A stretch of 18,317 nt of DNA from an uncultured Bacteroidia bacterium (GTDB lineage: Bacteria > Bacteroidota > Bacteroidia > Bacteroidales > UBA932): contig CACYEB010000023.1 of NCBI GenBank assembly GCA_902773305.1, positions 1 to 18,317 of the forward strand, in the 5' to 3' direction. The notes beneath the pieces are model-generated. The model had not been told where the DNA came from, made no database searches, and worked only from the letters and a program-made list of their open reading frames with translations. Of this stretch, positions 1 to 6,105 are shown in pieces (within the stretch, counting starts at the first letter, position 1; every line of letters starts with the position of its first letter). Made by a program: the position numbers and the translations under genes.

Positions 1-1095
1 ACCGACATCGTTAAGGTTTCCGGCTTCATCGGAAGCCCCACCGATGCCCGCAAGACCCCCGGCAACCAGTATTTCTTTGTCAACGGGCGATACTTCCGCA
101 GTCCCTATCTGCACAAGGCTGTATGCAAGCCCTATGAGAACCTGGTGCGGGAAGGGTACATCCCGTCGTATTTCATCTTTCTGGAGTGCGACCCCACCGA
201 GGTGGACGTGAATATCCACCCCCAGAAAACCGAGGTCAAGTTTACCGAAGAACACATCATTTTCGAGATACTGATGGCCAGCGTGAAAGAGACCCTGGGC
301 CGCGGGGCCTTCGCCCCTTCTATCGATTTCGAATCTGGCGAGGTGCTCGATTTTCCCGTAATGGCTCCCTCTTCGGGAGGCGGTTCGCAAAGCAGCGGAA
401 ACGGCGGAGGTTATGTCCGTCCACCCAGGATGGACTATTCCCCACTTTTCGGGCAGTTCGAAGAAGGCCGGCACGAGAGTGGCCTGTACACAACACCGAC
501 GGCAGGATACGGGCATTCCCTGGCAGAAGAGAACATACCTGGCACCGATGTCATAGTTCTGGGCAACCGGCTGATTCTTGCGCCCGTCAGGGAGGGACTG
601 GCCGTGATAAATATCAAGAAGGCACAGGAGGCCATTCTCTATCACAAGTATTTCGAATTCCTCTCACAGGAAAAGTTCATATCGCAGCGGTCGCTTTATC
701 CCCAGCAGGTTGTGCTGCCCGCCAGGGTGTATTCCGTCATACTGGAGAATATCGACCGCATCTCACAACTTGGTTTTGACCTGCGCGATTTCGGCGACAG
801 CACCGTCATCGTCTATGCAGTGCCCGACGGTTTTCCCACCGAAGAGGAGGCGCTCAAGGAGGTCATGGACAATTTGGCAGCTTCCCTTGACCTGGAAATC
901 GGGGGCGAGAACATACAGTCCTATGCCCATACCCTTGCAGAAGCAGCCGCAGACAAGCTCTCGCACAACCTCAACCCGGTTCAGGCGCAGATGCTGGCAA
1001 ACGATGTACTGATGCTGCGGGCCACTTATGGCACCGACCTTGCAACTAGGTGCATCGCCATTGTTTCAACAGAAGATTTGGAAAAGAGATTATGA
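1..1095 (+). CDS. mutL: DNA mismatch repair protein MutL, 3' part (5' end outside window)
   Basis: The reading frame is open from base 1 and ends at TGA 1093-1095, giving 364 codons. MutL couples mismatch recognition by MutS to downstream excision. The fragment begins inside the transducer domain of the GHKL ATPase half, with the family landmarks FFVNGR (around 76-93) and DVNIHPQKTEVKF (around 205-243). A Gly/Ser-rich linker (SSGGGSQSSGNGGG, about 370-411) separates this from the C-terminal dimerisation domain (about 530-1095). Where endonuclease-type MutL proteins carry DQHA(x)2E(x)4E, this protein reads INIKKAQEAILYHKY, so the metal-binding acidic and His residues are absent. The C-terminus also lacks a CPHGRP motif. 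The stop codon overlaps the rhomboid start (ATGA), which indicates translational coupling. Identity as MutL is secure; the missing nuclease motif is by eye. Confidence 0.95.
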   Translation, partial: TDIVKVSGFIGSPTDARKTPGNQYFFVNGRYFRSPYLHKAVCKPYENLVREGYIPSYFIFLECDPTEVDVNIHPQKTEVKFTEEHIIFEILMASVKETLGRGAFAPSIDFESGEVLDFPVMAPSSGGGSQSSGNGGGYVRPPRMDYSPLFGQFEEGRHESGLYTTPTAGYGHSLAEENIPGTDVIVLGNRLILAPVREGLAVINIKKAQEAILYHKYFEFLSQEKFISQRSLYPQQVVLPARVYSVILENIDRISQLGFDLRDFGDSTVIVYAVPDGFPTEEEALKEVMDNLAASLDLEIGGENIQSYAHTLAEAAADKLSHNLNPVQAQMLANDVLMLRATYGTDLATRCIAIVSTEDLEKRL

Positions 1096-1757
1096 ACGGT
1101 TCAGGCTTGCAGAGGTTTTTCTACTCAATACCGCAGGTGACACGGACGATTATCGTCATCAATGTCATCGTGCTGGTTTTCACTATGCTCATCGGCGACA
1201 GAATGTACTCGATGTTCTCCCTGTTCGCCTTCCAGTCGCCGCTGTTCAAGCCTTGGCAGCCGGTCACCCATATGTTTATGCACGGCGGGTTCTGGCACCT
1301 GTTCTTCAATATGTACACCCTGATGATATTCGGCACGCAACTGGAGCGTACGTGGGGAAGCAAGAAATTCCTGCTGTTCTATTTTGTGACGGGTCTCGGA
1401 GCTGCATTGTGCCACAATCTGGTCGTGGGGCTGCAGATATCGCACTTTATGGGAGCGGGAAATACAGCCGCCGCCCAGAGAGCGATGATGACGCCCACGG
1501 TGGGCGCATCAGGCGCCATCTACGGCGTCCTCCTAGGATTCGGAATGCTCTGGCCCAATACCGAGCTGCAGCTGCTGTTCCCCCCCGTGAGGCTTACCGC
1601 AAAGTGGTTCGTAATTATCTTCGGCGCCATAGAACTTGTCACCGGGCTCACCGGACTTGGCGGCAATATCGCCCACTTCGCCCATCTGGGAGGTATGGTG
1701 TTCGGCCTGATACTGATTCTTTACTGGAAAAAACGGGGCAGACTATACAGCGACTAG
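1092..1757 (+). CDS. rhomboid family intramembrane serine protease
   Basis: This 221-residue integral membrane protein should cut transmembrane substrates inside the lipid bilayer. About six hydrophobic segments are visible, starting near residue 17. The rhomboid hallmarks are present in order: HLFFN (His69, Asn73, oxyanion-hole helix), GASGAIYG with nucleophile Ser140, and AHLGGMVFG with general base His198. All catalytic residues look intact. I chose ATG 1092 because it overlaps the mutL stop as ATGA. The frame stays open upstream to a possible start at 1050, but that would add a polar stretch (HRHCFNRRFGKE) from within mutL. The next gene starts one base after this stop. The substrate is unknown. 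Length is typical of the short bacterial rhomboids without an extra domain. Confidence 0.93.
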   Translation: MNGSGLQRFFYSIPQVTRTIIVINVIVLVFTMLIGDRMYSMFSLFAFQSPLFKPWQPVTHMFMHGGFWHLFFNMYTLMIFGTQLERTWGSKKFLLFYFVTGLGAALCHNLVVGLQISHFMGAGNTAAAQRAMMTPTVGASGAIYGVLLGFGMLWPNTELQLLFPPVRLTAKWFVIIFGAIELVTGLTGLGGNIAHFAHLGGMVFGLILILYWKKRGRLYSD

Positions 1758-1758
1758 T

Positions 1759-2886
1759 ATGGCAAAGATTCATTATCCCAAAAGCGAAAAGCCGAAGCGC
1801 AATAAAACCTGGTATAAGAAAAAGACCGAGCGCGGTCTCTCCGCAGGTCAGATAGCATTCCGCATCCTGGTCATTATCTGTGCGGCGGCGCTGTGCATCT
1901 CGTATCTGTCCATATTCATCGACCCTGCATTTATGTCGGTGCCTTATTTCTTCGGGCTCTATTATATTCCCATATTCCTGCTGAACGGGGTGCTGCTTAT
2001 CATCGGCCTTATCCGGATGAAACGCTACCTGGTCATCAGCCTGCTGGCGGCGCTCCCCACCCTTTTCTTTGCCGATTTGTTTGTCAAGTTTGGCGGCGAG
2101 GAGAAGAGCGTGGCCGGCGACGAGGTCAAGGTGATGAGCTACAACGTAGGGCGCTTCGAAGCCGCCGCAAAGGGGATGAACAGGGAACAGGCGCTAGCCA
2201 AAGTGTGCGAATTTGTCTCACGGGAAGCCCCTGACGTGCTGTGCCTGCAGGAATTCTACACCCCCGACACCGTTACAGTAAAGCACATACTCAAATACCT
2301 CCCCTACCGCTGTCACTACTTCTTCGGCTCAAAAGGCGACTTCTACGGCAACATTACCTTCAGCCGCTATCCGATAGTTGGCAAGGGGGCGATTCCATTC
2401 AAGGAGAGCCATAATCTGTGCCTGTGGAGCGACGTGCGCATCAACGACGCCACCGTGCGCGTGTACAACTGCCACTTGCAAAGCAACGGATTGTCGTTTA
2501 CCAACATAATAAGGCGGATGGCCAAGAAAGGTCAGTTTACCGACGAAGTCAAGAGTGTACACGAGCGCCTGGCAAACAGCAATATCCAGCGAAGCGAGCA
2601 GGTCGGGGCGATACACGACCATATCAAGGCCAGCACCTTGCCCACTATGGTGTGCGGAGATTTCAACGACACTCCTATGTCTTATACATATCACCGGCTG
2701 TCTTCTCACCACAAGGACAGTTTTGCAGACGGCGGCAACGGCTTCGGTGCCACGTATTCTCTGCTCTGGCCCCTGCTGCGCATAGATTATATCCTCCCCC
2801 CCACCGACGTGTCCTGCGACCGCACCCACATAACCAGGGTTCCCTATTCCGACCACTATCCTGTAAGTACGCTGATTTATTTCTGA
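1759..2886 (+). CDS. membrane-anchored endonuclease/exonuclease/phosphatase (EEP) family protein
   Basis: This 375-residue protein has a basic N-terminus (1-27) and three hydrophobic segments (about 34-54, 62-84, 90-108) that anchor it in the membrane. An EEP-fold catalytic domain follows (about 122-375). EEP motifs in order are MSYNVGRF (Asn129), LCLQEF (metal-binding Glu165), ITFSRYPIV, VYNCHLQS (His239), CGDFNDTP (Asp301, Asn303, Asp304), RIDYI (Asp343) and SDHYPV (Asp365-His366). The catalytic set therefore appears complete. Family members cleave phosphodiester or phosphomonoester bonds in nucleic acids, inositol phosphates or lipids, and sequence alone does not say which. With three transmembrane helices the catalytic domain should lie on the periplasmic side if the N-terminus is cytoplasmic (the basic N-terminus supports this); that would favour a non-genomic substrate. 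The start is one base after the rhomboid stop. Confidence 0.9.
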   Translation: MAKIHYPKSEKPKRNKTWYKKKTERGLSAGQIAFRILVIICAAALCISYLSIFIDPAFMSVPYFFGLYYIPIFLLNGVLLIIGLIRMKRYLVISLLAALPTLFFADLFVKFGGEEKSVAGDEVKVMSYNVGRFEAAAKGMNREQALAKVCEFVSREAPDVLCLQEFYTPDTVTVKHILKYLPYRCHYFFGSKGDFYGNITFSRYPIVGKGAIPFKESHNLCLWSDVRINDATVRVYNCHLQSNGLSFTNIIRRMAKKGQFTDEVKSVHERLANSNIQRSEQVGAIHDHIKASTLPTMVCGDFNDTPMSYTYHRLSSHHKDSFADGGNGFGATYSLLWPLLRIDYILPPTDVSCDRTHITRVPYSDHYPVSTLIYF

Positions 2887-2891
2887 AAGAT

Positions 2892-3467
2892 ATGAACGAC
2901 GAGATCAAATACGAAGTCGAGGCTGCCGTCAAGGCACTTGCTTCAGGCGATATCATCCTTTACCCTACTGATACCGTATGGGGCATCGGATGCGACGCTA
3001 CCCGCGACGATGCCGTCCAGCGCATCTTCAACCTCAAACAGCGCGCTGACAGCAAATCGGTGATTGTGCTGGTGAGCGATCCTGATATGCTTTGCAAATA
3101 TGTCAGGCAGATTCCACAGATAGCGGTCGACCTGCTCGAGGTAAACGACAAACCGATGACCATCATCTATCCGGAAGGGACAGGTCTCTCCGCCAAGGTG
3201 ATTGCTGATGACGGCAGCGTGGCCATCCGTATTCCCCGGAACGAATTCTGCGTAGAGATGATCCGTCGCCTGGGCAAGCCGGTGGTTTCCACAAGCGCCA
3301 ACATTTCCGGAGAAGAAACCCCCTCTTGCTTTGCCGAAATCAACGCTGCCATCCTGGACGGGGTGGAGCATATAGTAGAACCCTCCCTGGAAGAAACCTC
3401 TACCGGCCGTTCGTCCCAAATCATCAAACTCGGATCAGGGGGCGAAGTAAAGGTCATCAGAGAATAA
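2892..3467 (+). CDS. tsaC: L-threonylcarbamoyladenylate synthase (TsaC/Sua5/YrdC family)
   Basis: This cytoplasmic enzyme makes threonylcarbamoyl-AMP from threonine, bicarbonate and ATP, the first step of the t6A37 modification of tRNAs that read ANN codons. The 191-residue protein is a single YrdC domain with no C-terminal Sua5 extension, so it is the short TsaC type. Visible motifs are YPTDTVWGIG (24-33), the basic cluster LKQRADSK (48-55), IRIPRNEFC (112-120) and VVSTSANISG (131-140). ATG 2892 lies five bases after the EEP stop. The frame is open further upstream, but that sequence is an out-of-frame reading of the EEP gene. It is the last gene of the mutL operon. The product of the tRNA gene just downstream reads AUG or AUA, and the proximity is probably coincidental. 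Confidence 0.95.
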   Translation: MNDEIKYEVEAAVKALASGDIILYPTDTVWGIGCDATRDDAVQRIFNLKQRADSKSVIVLVSDPDMLCKYVRQIPQIAVDLLEVNDKPMTIIYPEGTGLSAKVIADDGSVAIRIPRNEFCVEMIRRLGKPVVSTSANISGEETPSCFAEINAAILDGVEHIVEPSLEETSTGRSSQIIKLGSGGEVKVIRE

Positions 3468-3468
3468 T

Positions 3469-3499
3469 TTTGGGTTATTCGAAATTTCGTTTACCTTTG
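3469..3499 (+). promoter_or_regulatory. promoter of the tRNA gene
   Basis: TTTG at 3469-3472 and TACCTTTG at 3492-3499 match the Bacteroidetes -33 (TTTG) and -7 (TAnnTTTG) boxes with a 19-base spacer. It is the best-formed promoter in the window. It begins just two bases after the tsaC stop and should start transcription a few bases upstream of the tRNA 5' end at 3514. Confidence 0.8.
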
Positions 3500-3513
3500 C
3501 ACTCCAATCTTTC

Positions 3514-3587
3514 GGCGGGATAGCTCAGCTGGTTAGAGCGTATGATTCATAATCATAAGGTCCCCAGTTCAATCCTGGGTCCCGCTA
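3514..3587 (+). tRNA. tRNA with anticodon CAT (probably elongator Met)
   Basis: The 74-base sequence folds as a full cloverleaf. The acceptor stem pairs GGCGGGA with TCCCGCT, the D arm is GCTC/GAGC, and the anticodon stem pairs TATGA with TCATA around loop TTCATAA (anticodon 3548-3550). The T arm is CCCAG/CTGGG with loop TTCAATC. The discriminator is A and no CCA end is encoded. The A/T-rich anticodon stem lacks the three G-C pairs of initiator tRNA, so this is not tRNA-fMet. CAT could also belong to tRNA-Ile2, where lysidine alters the anticodon; I favour elongator Met. The terminal acceptor pair is a G-U wobble. Confidence 0.95.
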
Positions 3588-3590
3588 CAA

Positions 3591-3617
3591 AAAAGACGGC
3601 TGTTGAAGCCGTCTTTT
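3591..3617. terminator. probable bidirectional intrinsic terminator
   Basis: AAAAGACGGC (3591-3600) pairs perfectly with GCCGTCTTTT (3608-3617) around a 7-base loop, TGTTGAA. The stem is followed by a T run on the plus strand. The preceding A run (from 3589) gives a U run on the minus strand. It therefore fits as the terminator of the tRNA gene from the left and of the susC-susD-tlpA operon from the right, whose last stop lies at 3624. Confidence 0.85.
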
Positions 3618-3623
3618 TTGTTT

Positions 3624-4628
3624 CTAGTCCAGAAGTTCCTTGAGTTTTTCGTGCAGGGCGTCGTGGTCCATCTTGCCTATCATGTTCCCGTCGGGATCTA
3701 TGAGGAACAACGTGGGGATTGCCTTGACACCGTATTTGCCGGCAGCGGATTCATCCCCCCTGATGTCATTTACGTGAATCCAGGGCAGGGCATCCTCCTC
3801 CACGGCCTTTTTCCAGGCATCTGTGTCGGTATCAACGGACACACCCAGAATCTCCAGGCCTTTGTCGTGGTAAGCGGCGTAGAGCTCCTTAAGGCCCGGC
3901 ATACTCGCCCGGCACGGCCGGCACCAGGAAGCCCAGAAGTCGAGCAGTACATATTTGCCGCGCAGGGATTCCAGCGAAACCTGGTTGCCCTCGCGGTCAT
4001 TCAGAGTGAATAAAGGCGCCTCGATGCCGGAGCGGGTGGCTTTGCGGGCGGCTATCTCTTCGCGGGCATTCTTGCCCAGGAAACTGTTCCGGACCCTTTC
4101 GGTGAAATTGCCGAAACCAGCCTCGTATTCTTCCAGCGGAGTTTCGCGGTTGAATATGTAATACATAAAAGCGGCTGCCTCCACGTCATGATGGGCGGCA
4201 AAACAGGCGTTCATCGCCTTTTTCAACTGCTCTCGGTAGTCGGGAGCAAGGGTGTCCAGAGTGGCCGACACGGCATCCATATCGCGTGCGAAGTCGTTGT
4301 TGGGGCCACCGGAGAACTTGCCGTCTTTCAAAGTAAGCGGACTGTTCTCTATGTAGAGAAAGTTGCGTACAGGCTTTTTGCCCTCTTCAAAAACCACGAC
4401 CTCGCCCATACGGACTTCGTCGGCTTTTCCCTTGAAACAGAACTGCCCGTTTTCCAAGGCCACGGTGTCGCGCAGCTGTCCTCCATCCACATTAAAAACG
4501 TTCAGCACGGCATATCCTTCGCCGAATCCGTCACCCTTTATGGTATAACCCTTGCCGCCGCCGCAGGCACAAAGGCCTGCGGCAACAGCACAGAGCATTA
4601 TACGGTTCAACACCCTATTCTTCAACAT
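3624..4628 (-). CDS. TlpA-like thioredoxin-fold lipoprotein (DUF4369-type N-terminal domain)
   Basis: This 334-residue envelope thiol-disulfide oxidoreductase has a lipoprotein signal with lipobox LCAC (lipidated Cys22). An N-terminal beta-rich domain (about 27-105) resembles DUF4369, followed by a helical linker. A thioredoxin/AhpC-TSA domain occupies about 203-334, with active site WCRPC (Cys236, Cys239) and the cis-proline loop AIPT (Pro305). This is the usual layout of Bacteroidetes TlpA-family lipoproteins, which reduce or shuffle disulfides outside the cytoplasm. It is the last gene of the susC-susD operon. Its ATG at 4628 lies 14 bases inside the susD 3' end, which suggests coupled translation. 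A later Met (residue 11) would remove the charged part of the signal peptide, so I keep the first. Partner protein is unknown. Confidence 0.92.
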   Translation of the reverse strand: MLKNRVLNRIMLCAVAAGLCACGGGKGYTIKGDGFGEGYAVLNVFNVDGGQLRDTVALENGQFCFKGKADEVRMGEVVVFEEGKKPVRNFLYIENSPLTLKDGKFSGGPNNDFARDMDAVSATLDTLAPDYREQLKKAMNACFAAHHDVEAAAFMYYIFNRETPLEEYEAGFGNFTERVRNSFLGKNAREEIAARKATRSGIEAPLFTLNDREGNQVSLESLRGKYVLLDFWASWCRPCRASMPGLKELYAAYHDKGLEILGVSVDTDTDAWKKAVEEDALPWIHVNDIRGDESAAGKYGVKAIPTLFLIDPDGNMIGKMDHDALHEKLKELLD

Positions 4629-6093
4629 AGCTGTTAGGTGTCAAATTGGGATTGTTATCCCTGGCATTGCCCGGGAACGGGAATATCCACAGGGGGGAAT
4701 CGGGGGTCAAGGTAAACGACTCGTCAAGAATGGTCTTTGTGAGTGTCTCCTTCATATCGTCCAGTTGATTCCATCGCTTGCGCTCTATAAAGTTGAAAAC
4801 AGAGTATAGATTCTCGCCCATAGCCGTTTGCTTCAGAAACTCAATGGCAGCCTCTTTTTTGTCAGGGTATTGGTCAAGGACGCCTTCAAGCGCGCTGTAA
4901 AGATCGGGGTTGATACGCTTAACACGTATTGCGTCCAGATACTTCATCGCCTCACCATAATTGCCCTTGCGGATTTCGCACTCGGCAACGATAAGGTACT
5001 GATGGGTGGTCTTGAGTCCGTACATATTCCAGGTGGAGCCGCAGTCCGACATATCCCAAATCATAGTATAGGGAACGCCGCACATATTCTGGGCCTGGCT
5101 CATAGTATACATATAACGCATCCCGTCGGTAGGCATCCTGTCCAATGCAGAGTGTCCTCTCTCTAGCTGGGACTCCGCTTCTGGCGTACGCAAAGGCATG
5201 AATTTTATCTCCGTATTGGTTTGGAAAATATCCTCAGGACAGTTCATGTGGGGACGAAACACTGCAGGATAGAACAATGTGGGATTCATAAAGCACATTA
5301 TCTGTTCTGTATATTCGTCGGACCAATAGTCCATTATCCTGTCATTGATTTTTAAAGATTCCTTTGCCGCTTCTTCAGCTCCGTCGAAATCTTGCATGGC
5401 CATCAGGGCAAGCGCCTTGATTGCATAGGGACAAGCCTTGTTCCAACGCATCTGGTTGATGTTCCTTACAGGCAGGGAATTGAGGTCTATTGCAGTCTGG
5501 CAATCGGCCACGATCTGGTCGTAAACCCGCTTTACGCTCCATTTCTCCGGCGGGAGGGAGATATCCCAATCTTCCGTAAGGTAAACGATACCGGGAGTAT
5601 TCTCTGCTGTCGCTGGGTTATATGCGGCTGCATATTTGTTCACCAGCAGGAACTCTGCCCAGGCGCGGAGGCAGAGGGCCTCAGCCTTGATCTGTTTTTT
5701 CTTTGCCTCATCACCGGTAGCTATCTCTACGGAGGCGAGAATCGGATTGGCAATCTTGCCGACATATCCATACAATACATCGTAGTCATCATCGTGGGTC
5801 GTCAACTCGGCGAAACGCTTTACGTTGCTCTCGTCCCAGGTCAGGAGAATCGAATTACGACTGGGGGTAGGCTGGGTAAGGACATTGGCAATCCGGCCCA
5901 TGGTAGAACTCATCATATCCCCTGTCATATATAACATATCGAACTGATAGTAGTCTCTAAATTCAGCATTGAGCAATAGCTCCAGTTCGTCTGCCGAACC
6001 AAGCAGGTTCATACCTTTAGGCTTGAGGTCAGTAAAATCGGCGCAGGAGGCCAGCAGCAGGCAGGTGGCAATAAGAATAAATATCTTTTTCAT
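4615..6093 (-). CDS. SusD/RagB-family outer-membrane nutrient-binding lipoprotein
   Basis: This 492-residue protein should sit on the cell surface as the lid of the SusC-like pore and bind the incoming nutrient. It has a short lipoprotein signal with lipobox LASC (Cys17), followed by the SusD start region CADFTDLKPKG. A helical, TPR-like body includes EALCLRAWAEFLLVNKYA, the family segment equivalent to the xxRAxxYFxLVxxYG motif. The C-terminal half contains AMGENLYSVFNFIERKRWNQL, matching the family's conserved ER(R/K)RW-type segment. The gene starts 12 bases after the susC stop and overlaps tlpA at its own end. Length is normal for the family. No glycan-specific feature can be read, and no neighbouring enzyme indicates the substrate. 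Confidence 0.95.
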   Translation of the reverse strand: MKKIFILIATCLLLASCADFTDLKPKGMNLLGSADELELLLNAEFRDYYQFDMLYMTGDMMSSTMGRIANVLTQPTPSRNSILLTWDESNVKRFAELTTHDDDYDVLYGYVGKIANPILASVEIATGDEAKKKQIKAEALCLRAWAEFLLVNKYAAAYNPATAENTPGIVYLTEDWDISLPPEKWSVKRVYDQIVADCQTAIDLNSLPVRNINQMRWNKACPYAIKALALMAMQDFDGAEEAAKESLKINDRIMDYWSDEYTEQIMCFMNPTLFYPAVFRPHMNCPEDIFQTNTEIKFMPLRTPEAESQLERGHSALDRMPTDGMRYMYTMSQAQNMCGVPYTMIWDMSDCGSTWNMYGLKTTHQYLIVAECEIRKGNYGEAMKYLDAIRVKRINPDLYSALEGVLDQYPDKKEAAIEFLKQTAMGENLYSVFNFIERKRWNQLDDMKETLTKTILDESFTLTPDSPLWIFPFPGNARDNNPNLTPNSYVEE

Positions 6094-6105
6094 AACGGTA
6101 CTGTC

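Noticed and set aside
1050..1091. Upstream in-frame start for the rhomboid gene
   Set aside because: It would add a polar stretch encoded within mutL. The ATG at 1092 overlapping the mutL stop is a far more usual arrangement.
2418..2891. Long N-terminal extension of the TsaC reading frame
   Set aside because: The sequence is the EEP gene read in another frame, and the YrdC domain begins properly after ATG 2892.
4188..4637. Plus-strand open frame opposite the TlpA gene
   Set aside because: It has no recognisable domain, and the minus-strand gene has a clear lipobox and CXXC active site.
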